From Nocardia vulneris (lineage in GTDB: Bacteria > Actinomycetota > Actinomycetes > Mycobacteriales > Mycobacteriaceae): a stretch of DNA of 64,000 nucleotides. The stretch lies in the NCBI RefSeq assembly GCF_001613425.1, contig NZ_BDCI01000024.1:1-64000 (forward strand), read 5' to 3'. Below, one piece after another: positions 54,080-62,350 of this stretch. A model generated the notes under the pieces. The model was not told the origin of the DNA and did no database searches. It saw nothing but the letters and a program-made list of their open reading frames with translations. Numbering within the stretch: position 1 is the first letter of the stretch; every line of letters starts with the position of its first letter. The position numbers and the translations under genes were made by a program.

Positions 54080-54861
54080 ACCGCACCTGGACACTCACCG
54101 ATCTCGAACTCTTCGCCGTCTGGGAACGGGCGACGACGACCTGGTTGCCATGGCCATTGGTCTGCACGACACGGGCGCGTACTCGTAGTGAACTCGACTA
54201 CGAAATGCGGCGGGCCGTGAATCATGTGGAGGCTACGTACCCGGAGTTCATGGGCGAGGTATTGGAGACGCTGTGCTCGCCGGAGATCTCGATCGCGGTC
54301 AACGGATATGACGGTCGCGACGAAAACAAAGTGGAAACACTGGTGCGGGTATTGGCCGTTCGCCGCGCCGATATGGGTTACATCGTGACACAGAAACCCG
54401 GGGAAACGTATTGGCACAGTGGCGGATACACCATTGCCGAATGTGACGCGGTGCGATTGGCGGACAAGGTGGTAGCGGCACTTCCTGAGGTGCCTGCAGG
54501 CCGTGAAGCCGATTACCTCCTGCCCGCGGAGGATCGGGCGGAGGAGCTGGACTACTCATTCGCCAGTTCTGTTGTGCGAGATTCCTTTTCGGATCCTGTG
54601 CAGCGGCGGTCCGAGAAGTTTCTGGCTGCGCCGATCGAGTATCGGGGCACGGTCGATGTCCGGCAGGGCCGTTCGCGATTCGGCCCCCGTGGTGTCACCC
54701 GCCATCAACTCCAGTGGCGCGACATCGAAGATGACGGTCGTTATGTGATCACCGAGGAATCCCCGCCGGTGGCGGTTGCGGCCGACGGTAAGCGGTTCGT
54801 GCAGATGATCAACAGCAGGGTCGCCGAGGTGGTTCGGGTCATCAAAGACGAACGAGCATAA
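54076..54861 (+). CDS. EspG-family T7SS chaperone (copy 1)
   Basis: A 261-aa product beginning WTLTDLELFAVWERATTTWLPWPL. The family region with LDYEMRRAVNHVEATYPEFM and a stranded middle (RRADMGYIVTQKPGETYW) is followed by GPRGVTRHQLQWRDIEDDGRY and EVVRVIKDERA. EspG binds PE-PPE or similar substrates in the cytosol and delivers them to the secretion machine. It is translationally coupled (ATGA) to the EspB/PPE-like gene, its likely client. Confidence 0.8.
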   Translation: MNRTWTLTDLELFAVWERATTTWLPWPLVCTTRARTRSELDYEMRRAVNHVEATYPEFMGEVLETLCSPEISIAVNGYDGRDENKVETLVRVLAVRRADMGYIVTQKPGETYWHSGGYTIAECDAVRLADKVVAALPEVPAGREADYLLPAEDRAEELDYSFASSVVRDSFSDPVQRRSEKFLAAPIEYRGTVDVRQGRSRFGPRGVTRHQLQWRDIEDDGRYVITEESPPVAVAADGKRFVQMINSRVAEVVRVIKDERA

Positions 54862-54918
54862 AGGGGGTTGACGTGCGTGAGACGCTGTTATTGATCCCAT
54901 GTCTGGAGAGGGGTGGAT

Positions 54919-55275
54919 ATGACGGCACCTAAAGACGAAACGGGGCAGGAGTTTCCGACGGAATTCGTCGTGACGTCGCTGACCGGGTCGCTGGCCGTGC
55001 GCACCACCGAACAGGGCCTTCCGCTGGGTATCAAGCTCGATCAAGATCAATTGCGGCGCGCGCCGGAAGCCTTGGCGGCGGAGATATTGCGGTTGTGCAA
55101 ACAGTCGGCGAACCGGGCCGGCCTGGCTCGGCGGAACCAGCTGAAGGAAGCGGGTTTCACGTCCGAGATGTTGGCGATGACCGGTCTGCCCACCGAGCAG
55201 GAAGTCGCGCGGCAGGAGATCATCGAAGAGCAGGAATACGAGACCGAGCCGCAGAGCTGGCTTCGATCGGTCTGA
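54919..55275 (+). CDS. YbaB/EbfC-like protein (copy 2)
   Basis: A 118-aa product from ATG 54919, preceded by GGAGAGGGG. The core (EFVVTSLTGSLAVRTTEQGL, then PLGIKLDQDQLRR and a long helix EALAAEILRLCKQSANRAGL) resembles YbaB-like T7SS helpers. The C-terminus is acidic (EEQEYETEPQSW). It precedes a second, shorter YbaB-like gene by 26 nt; the pair may form a heterodimer. Confidence 0.6.
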   Translation: MTAPKDETGQEFPTEFVVTSLTGSLAVRTTEQGLPLGIKLDQDQLRRAPEALAAEILRLCKQSANRAGLARRNQLKEAGFTSEMLAMTGLPTEQEVARQEIIEEQEYETEPQSWLRSV

Positions 55276-55301
55276 GCGGGGAGAGGATTCGGGAGGACCT
55301 C

Positions 55302-55601
55302 ATGGTCGACACAATGGACGAGCTGATCGCTCGGGTGCAGCAGCAGATGTACCGGCTGCGTGATCTCAACGACGCGACCGCCGCGATCCTGGTCACCGAA
55401 ACCTCGCCCGACGGCGCGGTCACGGCATCGGTGGACGGCAACGGCGCGCTGGTCGGGCTGGAGCTGTCCGGCGCGATCGCCAAACTGACGCCCGCGGATT
55501 TCGAGAAGACACTGGTCGACACCGCGCAGGCGGCGGCGTATCGGGCCTTCGCCGAGCGGGCCGGGCTGGTTACCGCTTATAACGAGGAAAGCACGAGGTG
55601 A
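55302..55601 (+). CDS. YbaB/EbfC-like protein (copy 3)
   Basis: A 99-aa product from ATG 55302 with GGGAGGA upstream. It has the YbaB helix-strand-helix layout: MDELIARVQQQMYRLRDLND, then VTASVDGNGALVGLELSG, then a C-terminal helix. It may pair with the preceding copy and bind DNA or other T7SS proteins. Confidence 0.65.
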   Translation: MVDTMDELIARVQQQMYRLRDLNDATAAILVTETSPDGAVTASVDGNGALVGLELSGAIAKLTPADFEKTLVDTAQAAAYRAFAERAGLVTAYNEESTR

Positions 55602-55699
55602 GCGGCCCGGATGAGCCCGCAGTTATCAGCGAATTACGTTCCGGTAGGTAAGGTTTTGCACGAAGCATCGAGGGGTGTTTCGGGATTGGACGCACAGTC

Positions 55700-56017
55700 A
55701 TGAATCACATTGAAGTTGTTCCGGATGCGGTTCGGGCCTATGGTTCCGCCTCGGCCGCGATGGCGGCCGGCGTCGCGACGGCGGGTGCGGTCGACCAAGC
55801 CGCCACCATCGCGACCGTGGTGCCGGTGTTCGGCCTGATCGGTCAGGAATTCCTCGCCTCGTTCGCGTTCGCGCAGGCGAATCATCTCTCCTCGGTGGCC
55901 GAACTCGCCGCGGTGCACGCGGGTACGGCGCTGACCGCGCATCAGGCCGCGAGCACATACGAGGTCACCGACAGTGCGTCCGGTGCGGCCATCGGATCGG
56001 TCAACTCGAAGTCATGA
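55700..56017 (+). CDS. EspC-like T7SS target protein
   Basis: A 105-aa product matching the EspC (T7SS_ESX_EspC) layout: MNHIEVVPDAVRAYGSASAA, GLIGQEFLASFAFAQ, LAAVHAGTALTAHQAA. The canonical signal YEVTD (YxxxD) follows the second helix. It overlaps the next gene by 4 nt (ATGA). In mycobacteria EspC is co-secreted with EspA, and the downstream gene fits that role. Confidence 0.8.
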   Translation: MNHIEVVPDAVRAYGSASAAMAAGVATAGAVDQAATIATVVPVFGLIGQEFLASFAFAQANHLSSVAELAAVHAGTALTAHQAASTYEVTDSASGAAIGSVNSKS

Positions 56018-57405
56018 CCAATCCCGGGGCCATCCCACCGCCGGGGGCGGAGCCACTGGATCCCACCGTGCTGGATCTGTTGCGCGGCAGTGTTCTTGCC
56101 CCGATGCTCGACCAGCCGGTGAACGACATCCTGCACAACTTGGGCCTGCCGAACCTGCCCGAGATGCCCGCGCACATCCAGATGCCGGAGATGCCGCCGC
56201 TGCCGCCGCTCGATCTGACGGCGCTGATGCGGCCGCTGACCGATCTGGCGTCGGCGTTCGGCAGCGGGCAGTTGCCCGCGGCCGCGCCCGCCCCGGCCCC
56301 GGCCAACGCGGACGGTACGCAGAACGCGGCCGCACCGGCCCCCGCGCCCGACCCGACCCAGCTGCTGTCCGGCATCTCCACGGTGATGCAGACGGTGATG
56401 CAGGTCGGCACCTCGGCGATCCAGACGGCGATGTCGGTCTGGCAGGGCCTGGCGGCGATGGAGGCCGCGAAGAAAGCCGGTGAGGCGCAAGCGGATGCGG
56501 GCAAACTGCAGGCACAGAGCGGCGAGGAGAAGCTCGTCCTCGGCGAGGCGGCGGGCAGCGTCTTCACCGGCGCGGGCCTGATGTCCGCGGTGGTGGCGAA
56601 GTTCTCCACGACCCTCGCGCTGGCACCCCTGTACGCGGCCACGCCCGCGGGACAGGTGTTCTTGGCGGCGTCGGCGGTCGAGGCGATGGCCGAGGCGCTC
56701 GGCATCACCGTCAAGACCAAGGGCGAACTGCTCGGCCACAGCGGCACCATGACCAAGGCGGGTACCAAGGTCCCGATCACCAACGCGCCCAAGGGCGTTG
56801 CGGGTGCGGGCGGCGCCGACCAGCTCAGCCAGCTGATGAGCTTGGTGACGCCGCTGATCAGCACCGCGAGCACGGCGGCGCAGTCGCTCGGCCAGCTCGC
56901 GCAGGCGAGTTCGTCGCTCAGCGCGCCCAAATCGGCCATCGATTCGAAGGCCCATGTGGCCAGCGAACTTTCCGACGAGGAGAAGGCCAAGGCGGAGGCC
57001 TCGCGCGGTGCCGGTCCGGGCGTGGGCGCGTACGGCCCCGGTCCCGGCGCGGCGGCCGCTCCGGCGCAGCCGCTGAATCCGTGGCAGGGCACCAGGGTCG
57101 CGAGCGGTTCGGTGGGCGCGCTCACCGGGCTGGGCAGTGTCGGCGCGAGTCCGGCTGCGGCAGCGGCGATGTCGGGCTCGACCGGTACCGGCAGCGGCAT
57201 GATGCCGATGGGCGGCGCCGGTGCGATGGGCGCGGCGGGCATGGCCAGGGACGGCGAATCGTCTACCGACGCATTGCGCGGGCAGATGGTGACGAGCCAG
57301 CACGGCGACGAAGTGGTCGGCCGGATCGAGGGGGTCTCGCTGCCGGTGGTCGGCGCGGCCGACACCACGTCGGAACCGCCGCCGGATAAAGAACTCACGC
57401 TCTGA
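56014..57405 (+). CDS. EspA-like T7SS-associated protein
   Basis: A 463-aa product coupled to the EspC-like gene. A proline-rich N-terminus is followed by a helical region around TVMQTVMQVGTSAIQTAM, a hydrophobic stretch (about 180-225, with GSVFTGAGLMSAVVAKF) and a Gly/Ala-rich C-terminal half. No catalytic motif is seen. The arrangement resembles the EspC-EspA pairs of ESX-1, although sequence-level homology cannot be shown by eye. Confidence 0.6.
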   Translation: MTNPGAIPPPGAEPLDPTVLDLLRGSVLAPMLDQPVNDILHNLGLPNLPEMPAHIQMPEMPPLPPLDLTALMRPLTDLASAFGSGQLPAAAPAPAPANADGTQNAAAPAPAPDPTQLLSGISTVMQTVMQVGTSAIQTAMSVWQGLAAMEAAKKAGEAQADAGKLQAQSGEEKLVLGEAAGSVFTGAGLMSAVVAKFSTTLALAPLYAATPAGQVFLAASAVEAMAEALGITVKTKGELLGHSGTMTKAGTKVPITNAPKGVAGAGGADQLSQLMSLVTPLISTASTAAQSLGQLAQASSSLSAPKSAIDSKAHVASELSDEEKAKAEASRGAGPGVGAYGPGPGAAAAPAQPLNPWQGTRVASGSVGALTGLGSVGASPAAAAAMSGSTGTGSGMMPMGGAGAMGAAGMARDGESSTDALRGQMVTSQHGDEVVGRIEGVSLPVVGAADTTSEPPPDKELTL

Positions 57406-57422
57406 ATCTTGAGGAGGGTCTC

Positions 57423-57758
57423 ATGAGTGGTGAAGACGCGTTCGCGAGCGTTCAATTCGACGCTGTCGCGGCGGGGAAGGCATCGAACGGACTCGATGTG
57501 CTGGCCGATCGGCTGACCGCGGATCTGCAGGCGGCGGAGGAGGCCTTGCGGATTCAGCCCGCAGGCGCCGACGAAGTCTCCGGCCGGGCGGCGCAGACCG
57601 GGAACGAGGTCGCCACCTCGTACCTGGCGAGCGCCCAGGCCAGCGTGCACGAGATGCGCAAGCTGGCGGCCACGTTGCGGATGCACACGAACGAGTTCGC
57701 GCAGATCGAAACCGACAGCGTCGCGGACTTCGACGCCGCGGGCGGCCGGGCCGTCTGA
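57423..57758 (+). CDS. PE-family-like protein
   Basis: A 111-aa helical hairpin protein: ASVQFDAVAAGKASNGLDVL, a turn with Pro-Ala-Gly-Ala-Asp, and a second helix (SVHEMRKLAATLRMHTNEF). It is the size of a PE domain and is followed 10 nt later by a PPE-like gene and then espG, the standard PE-PPE-EspG order. A clear YxxxD/E is missing; FAQIE stands at the expected place. GAGGAGG precedes the ATG. Confidence 0.75.
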   Translation: MSGEDAFASVQFDAVAAGKASNGLDVLADRLTADLQAAEEALRIQPAGADEVSGRAAQTGNEVATSYLASAQASVHEMRKLAATLRMHTNEFAQIETDSVADFDAAGGRAV

Positions 57759-57768
57759 GGCACGGTCC

Positions 57769-58776
57769 ATGGAAGGGCACAGCGCAGCGATGATCGAACC
57801 ACCGAAGCCAGGGTTCACCGGCGTGGTGTGGGAAGCGCGGCCGCCGGAGCGGCTCGCGCAAGACCTCACCATGGGGCCGGGTTCCTTGCCGATGGCCGAG
57901 GCAGCCGCCGAATGGGCGCGGCTCGCCACGGTTTTCGGCGCGGCGGTGCTCGAATACGAGCAGGTTCTGGCGTCGCTGCGCGGTGCCTGGCAGTCCGGGC
58001 GCAGCAACGAGGTCATGGAGAAGGTGACCACGCTGCGCCAATGGCTGGTCGATGCGGCGGCGACGGCGAGTTCGAATGCCGCGCGGCTGCAGGCGCAGGT
58101 CACCGCGTACGAGGTGGCCAGGCTGGCCATGCCGAACACCGCGGAGATCGAGCAGATCAAGCAGGTGCAGCAGGCGGTGGAGAGCGTGGGCGCCATGCTC
58201 GGCGCACCGATCCGAGCCGTCGCCGCGGATACCGACGCGGACGCGGATGTGGCGAAAGCCGTTGCGTCGCGGGTGATGCGCAGCTACGAATCGGCGGCCG
58301 AGCCGCTGGCGACGCCGTGGCAGCATCAGGAACCGCCGAAGATCGCGCCCGAGCAGGCGTTGGTCGCGGAGCAGTCCGCGGCCGCCGCCGCGGCCGCGGC
58401 ACCGAAGGCGATGCCGGGTTTCCCAGGCGTGCGGGTGGGTTCGATCGGCATTCCCGCGTTGCCGCCGCGTGCGCTGTCCGCCTATCGCGCGCCGGTGTTC
58501 TCGCAATCGACCACCGCCGCCGAGCCGGTGGCGCGCAGCACACAGGTGGGTACGACGGCCGCCACCGGACAGTCCGCGCCGATCGCGCCCGGCGCGATGG
58601 GCGCCGCGGGCGGAGCCCAGGATTCGGCTCGGTTCCCGCGCGCCAGCCTGGCGGGTGAGGCCGATCAGATCGGGTTGGAGGGCGAAATCCAGGCCGCTCC
58701 AGCCGTACTCGGCGGCACCGAGGCAGTGGCCAAGGCGCCCACCGAGACTCGGACCGAAACCGGCGGTGCGCCGTGA
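57769..58776 (+). CDS. PPE-family-like protein
   Basis: A 335-aa product. The N-terminal domain (residues 1-175) is helical, with VWEARPPERLAQDLTMGPG in the place of the PPE motif (here RPPE) and AAEWARLATVFGAAVLEYEQ after it. It probably forms a four-helix complex with the PE-like protein just upstream. The C-terminal half is Ala/Pro-rich. ATG 57769 is used; ATG 57790 is the alternative. It overlaps the downstream espG by 4 nt. Confidence 0.75.
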   Translation: MEGHSAAMIEPPKPGFTGVVWEARPPERLAQDLTMGPGSLPMAEAAAEWARLATVFGAAVLEYEQVLASLRGAWQSGRSNEVMEKVTTLRQWLVDAAATASSNAARLQAQVTAYEVARLAMPNTAEIEQIKQVQQAVESVGAMLGAPIRAVAADTDADADVAKAVASRVMRSYESAAEPLATPWQHQEPPKIAPEQALVAEQSAAAAAAAAPKAMPGFPGVRVGSIGIPALPPRALSAYRAPVFSQSTTAAEPVARSTQVGTTAATGQSAPIAPGAMGAAGGAQDSARFPRASLAGEADQIGLEGEIQAAPAVLGGTEAVAKAPTETRTETGGAP

Positions 58777-59564
58777 CCGTGCTGACCAACGACGCGTTGC
58801 TCGCGGTCGCGGACCGAGCCGGAGTGCAGACCCTGCCGCTGGCGCTGGCCGTAGGGCCGCAACAGGATTCGTTCGAGGAGTGGCAGCGCGCGCAGGAGTC
58901 GGCGGTGGCCTCGCTGATCGACGGCGGCCTGATCGACGCGCACGGCGAGGTGGACCCGGAGCTGGCCGACGTGCTGTTCACCCTGGCCCACCCGGAGCAG
59001 GAGCTGGCGGCCCGCATCTACACCGGAAACGGTTCGCGCCGAGTCTGTGTGGTGCGTCGCGCGCACATGCATGCCGTCGCGGTGCGCTCGGGCGACGACT
59101 TCGACGTGCGCCCGGTGTGGACCGACGGCTCGGCCGCCGATCTGGTGCGGCCGGTGCTCGCGGCCATGGACGCGTGCCCGCCCGCCGAGATCCCCAATTT
59201 CAGCGTCCCCGCAGCGGAGCTGGCCGAACGGCTCGATGGAGCCGCGACGTCCAGCGAGCTCACCGACGCTCTCTATGCCTTGGGTGCCACCGATCGCGAC
59301 GCCACCACTTTGGGGCTGACCTTCGGTGCGACGCACGCCTACGCCGAGATCGTGGCGTGCGCCCATGAGGATGGTGTGACCACCAGGGCGCCCGGCGCCG
59401 TCGCCGTGTACGACACCGCTCGCGGGCGAATCGTCGCGGCGCCGATGGTTTCTCCGGATCAGCAGGTCTGGTCCACGGTCACACCGGGTACCGATCATCG
59501 GGTTGCGCAAGCAGTCGCCACGTTGATCGAGGGGTTACCCGGGGGGAGGTGGCTGCCTCAGTAG
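58773..59564 (+). CDS. EspG-family T7SS chaperone (copy 2)
   Basis: A 263-aa product from GTG 58773, overlapping the PPE stop. It has LTNDALLAVADRAGVQTLPLAL, an LFTLAHPEQELAARIYTG segment and a stranded middle (VRRAHMHAVAVRSGDDFDV) characteristic of EspG. It is the dedicated chaperone candidate for the PE-PPE pair just upstream. It differs strongly from copy 1, so the two probably serve different clients. Confidence 0.8.
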   Translation: MTVLTNDALLAVADRAGVQTLPLALAVGPQQDSFEEWQRAQESAVASLIDGGLIDAHGEVDPELADVLFTLAHPEQELAARIYTGNGSRRVCVVRRAHMHAVAVRSGDDFDVRPVWTDGSAADLVRPVLAAMDACPPAEIPNFSVPAAELAERLDGAATSSELTDALYALGATDRDATTLGLTFGATHAYAEIVACAHEDGVTTRAPGAVAVYDTARGRIVAAPMVSPDQQVWSTVTPGTDHRVAQAVATLIEGLPGGRWLPQ

Positions 59565-59653
59565 TTCTCGGGGTGCAACTTCGGTTGTCTCGTATTGCAA
59601 CGAGATCGCTCGTATGGGACAGCGATCAACAAAAATGACGAAAGGTCAAAGAA

Positions 59654-59950
59654 ATGTCTCTCACCTCTCTCGGTGGCTCGGGCAAGGCTGTTGGTGTCGA
59701 GGCCGGTGGCGTCGACAAGGTCGTCGGTGACCTGGAGACCGCGATCAACAACCTGCGGACTTCGGTCAAGGAAATCGATCAGGCCGCGCAGGACGTGCTG
59801 AAGGGCTGGAAGGGCGATGCGTCCGACAAGTTCGTTCAGGTCGCCCGTGACTGGCACGACGAAGCCGAGGACCTGAACAAGCGGCTCGACCAGTTCTCGC
59901 AGGCCGTCGACGGCGGCAAGAAGACCCTGCAGGCCATGGACCAGGCCTGA
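59654..59950 (+). CDS. WXG100 protein, EsxB-like
   Basis: A 98-aa helical hairpin with the classical WXG motif (LKGWKGDASDKF, Trp52). It lies immediately before a second esx gene and next to eccE/eccB, so it is the core substrate pair of this T7SS. GAAAGG precedes the ATG. A canonical YxxxD/E near the C-terminus is not visible; the tail reads FSQAVDGGKKTLQAMDQA. Confidence 0.88.
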   Translation: MSLTSLGGSGKAVGVEAGGVDKVVGDLETAINNLRTSVKEIDQAAQDVLKGWKGDASDKFVQVARDWHDEAEDLNKRLDQFSQAVDGGKKTLQAMDQA

Positions 59951-59998
59951 CGGTCTGTCCATCCTTTATCGGAACCCCATCGTTCTAAGGAATAAAGA

Positions 59999-60292
59999 AT
60001 GACCATCCTTTACGATCCCGCAGCCATGAACGAGCTGTACAGCGACCTGCAGAACCACGGCGGCAAGATGAAGGGCGAGATCGACTCGCTCAACGACGCC
60101 GCCAAGGCGTTCCACGACAACCTGACCGGTGAGAACGCGTCGCAGGGCTTCGACGCGGCGCACAAGAACCTCACCACGGGTCTGGAGGACACCCTGCAGA
60201 AGCTGGATGCCCTCGGTGCTCAGGTCGAGAACGCGCTGCAGCGCGCGCTCGAGGCCGACGGCAAGGTCGGCGACGGTTTCGCCGCATTCTGA
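59999..60292 (+). CDS. WXG100-superfamily protein, EsxA-like
   Basis: A 97-aa helical hairpin (MNELYSDLQNHGGKMKGEID, then LTGENASQGFDAAH, then a second long helix). The turn has TGENASQGF instead of W-X-G, so the tryptophan is lost. It follows the EsxB-like gene by 48 nt and is the likely heterodimer partner. AAGGA precedes the ATG. A strong hairpin follows the gene. Confidence 0.85.
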   Translation: MTILYDPAAMNELYSDLQNHGGKMKGEIDSLNDAAKAFHDNLTGENASQGFDAAHKNLTTGLEDTLQKLDALGAQVENALQRALEADGKVGDGFAAF

Positions 60293-60307
60293 CATGACGG
60301 CTACCTG

Positions 60308-60343
60308 ACGGCCGGCCGGAACCTGCGAGTTCCGGTCGGCCGT
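60308..60343 (+). terminator. Terminator hairpin after the esx pair
   Basis: A 15-bp stem with one G-T pair (60308-60322 with 60329-60343; arm ACGGCCGGCCGGAAC) and a 6-nt loop, followed by TTCGGTTTT. It lies between the esx genes (+) and eccE (-) and probably ends transcription of the esx genes. Confidence 0.85.
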
Positions 60344-60431
60344 TTCGGTTTTCGCGGCGGCGAGCGCGAAACAGCCCGCCCGGGCTTTCGTGCGGGCAGG
60401 CCGGGTGTGCGTCAGCTGGGTCCGGCGCGAC

Positions 60432-62270
60432 TCAGCGCGCGGCCAGCGATTCGCCGATGTAGTGCATCTCGTCCGGCGTCGTCACCATGAACACGGTCGC
60501 GCTCGCGGTGGCGGTGCGCACGGTGATCCGGTTGGGCGCGAGCGGATCCTGGAGCAGCGTGACGTCCGCGTCGATCGGTGCGGGCGGCTCGTCCGGCGTC
60601 CGTACGTGCACGATCGTGGCACCGCCCGCGTGCGCGGTGGGCGCGATGCCGTCGAAGACCACCACGGTCGTGCTCGGGTAGGGCGCGGCGGGCAGCGGTG
60701 GCGCGGCGGGCGCGTGATAGCTGGCGCCCGCGGAGCGCGGCGCGATCGAGATGACGTGCGGCGCATCGAGATTGGTCACCATCGTGTGCCACGCGTCCGG
60801 CCGGGCGGTGTGCACGATGGCGTGCGCGCCGAGCGCGGTGGCGCGCAGGATCACCTGCTGGGCCAGGTCGAGATTGCCGACGACCTCCAGGTGCCGGGTG
60901 CCCTCGCCGACCAGCGGCACCGCGATGCCCTGGCCGAGTTCGTCGGCGCCGATCAACTGCCCGCAGCCCGCCGTCGGTACCGCGATATCGGTGAGCGCGG
61001 CGATGGTGCCGCGGTAGCCGGTATCGGAGCCCCAGCGGCCGGTGGTGCCGATAGGCAAGGTGTCCAACAGGATTCGCATCTGATTGCCCGGCAGCTCACG
61101 CAGGCCGGGTAGCGGCGGCTCGTCGGGTTCGAAGGTGGTGTCGAACCGGACGACGGCGTTGAGCACGACCGTGCCCAGGTGATCGGCCCGCGTGTCGTGC
61201 CGGTTCGCGCCGGGGCGCAGCCGCAGCGTCACCGTGGTGGACAGGCTCTGTACCGTCCAGATATCGGCGAGGCCGGACGGGGCGATCATGTCCGCGCCGA
61301 TCTGGTACTGGGTGAGGTAGCGGCCTTGGTACTCCAGCGATCTCGGCGATTCGGTGAGCTGATCGACCTCGAAGCCGTGGGTGAGTTCCCGGACCGCGGT
61401 GTTCATCTCGGTGGCGGTGAGCACCGAGGTGGCGATGTCGTGCGCGGCGAGCCGGTTGGCCACCCGGCGGGTGGCGATCATCGCGGTGCGCAACGCGCCG
61501 GTGCCGCCGCCACCGCGCTTGTCCACCGCTTCGGCGTTGGCCAGCGGGTCCAGCCGCAGCACCAGCCAGAGGGTGCGGTGCGCGATGGCGGGCAGCGGGC
61601 CGAGGATGCGGTCGTAGAGGTGCGAGATGATGCCGGTGCCCGCCGTGCGCGCCCCCGTGCTCACGATGTCCACGCTGGCCAGCGTGAGGTCGAATTGGTC
61701 CAAGCAGCGGGCGATTTCGGTGAGCGGCAGCAACTGGTCGGTGCTGAGCGAACCGCGGCGCAGCAGCGTCATCGTGTCCGGCGGCGGGTCGATGCGCAGC
61801 ATGGTGAGCAGCAGTTCGCCGTCCCAGCGCACGCCGTAACCGCCGCCCTCGCTGAACGGCACGTCGAAGGCCGGCGCCTGGGTGAGCTGGTCCGCGGGCC
61901 GCAGACCGCTGCGCCGGCGGGCCAGCGCGCCGCCGATCATGCCCGCCAGGGTGCGGCCGCGGATCGGGACCAGGCCGATCAGCGCGATGCCGACCCCGGT
62001 ACCGAGCGCGCCCCACAGGTTCTCGCTGGTGGCGAGGACGCCCCAGGCCGCTGCCGCGGCGAGCACCACCATGGGCACCACCACCCGCAAGGGATAGACA
62101 CGGAAGAGCCAGAATTCGGGATCGCGCAGGGTGTCATAGGTCGACGTGCGACCGGGCGCTGCCGCCGCATCGCCCTCCTGCTCGGTCGCCCCATCGGGCC
62201 TGGTCTCGTTCACACTCGTCGTCACCGCGTAGTCCCTGTCTGCCACCCGTGCGGATACTCCGCCAGCCAT
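60432..62270 (-). CDS. eccE: T7SS membrane component EccE
   Basis: EccE is the peripheral subunit of the ESX membrane complex. The 612-aa product has two N-terminal membrane helices (about residues 58-105: LRVVVPMVVLAAAAAWGVLA, then GALGTGVGIALIGLVPI). A RTLAGMIGGALARRRSG loop and a large soluble domain with many strands follow, the normal EccE layout and size. EccE is missing from the simplest ESX-4 systems, so this locus belongs to an EccE-containing type. It is divergent from eccB across 80 nt. The exact start among several ATG/GTG codons is uncertain. Confidence 0.88.
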   Translation of the reverse strand: MAGGVSARVADRDYAVTTSVNETRPDGATEQEGDAAAAPGRTSTYDTLRDPEFWLFRVYPLRVVVPMVVLAAAAAWGVLATSENLWGALGTGVGIALIGLVPIRGRTLAGMIGGALARRRSGLRPADQLTQAPAFDVPFSEGGGYGVRWDGELLLTMLRIDPPPDTMTLLRRGSLSTDQLLPLTEIARCLDQFDLTLASVDIVSTGARTAGTGIISHLYDRILGPLPAIAHRTLWLVLRLDPLANAEAVDKRGGGGTGALRTAMIATRRVANRLAAHDIATSVLTATEMNTAVRELTHGFEVDQLTESPRSLEYQGRYLTQYQIGADMIAPSGLADIWTVQSLSTTVTLRLRPGANRHDTRADHLGTVVLNAVVRFDTTFEPDEPPLPGLRELPGNQMRILLDTLPIGTTGRWGSDTGYRGTIAALTDIAVPTAGCGQLIGADELGQGIAVPLVGEGTRHLEVVGNLDLAQQVILRATALGAHAIVHTARPDAWHTMVTNLDAPHVISIAPRSAGASYHAPAAPPLPAAPYPSTTVVVFDGIAPTAHAGGATIVHVRTPDEPPAPIDADVTLLQDPLAPNRITVRTATASATVFMVTTPDEMHYIGESLAAR

Positions 62271-62301
62271 GAATTCATCGGTTCAGGGCCGTCCTGGAAT
62301 T

Positions 62302-62311
62302 ACGGTACCGT
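62302..62311. promoter_or_regulatory. Palindrome in the eccE-eccB divergent region
   Basis: ACGGTACCGT is a perfect 10-bp palindrome in the 80-nt gap between the divergent starts. It could be a shared regulator site; no promoter consensus is clear. Confidence 0.3.
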
Positions 62312-62350
62312 GTCGATGAAGATGGTTCTCGACAGTTCGATGGAGACCTT

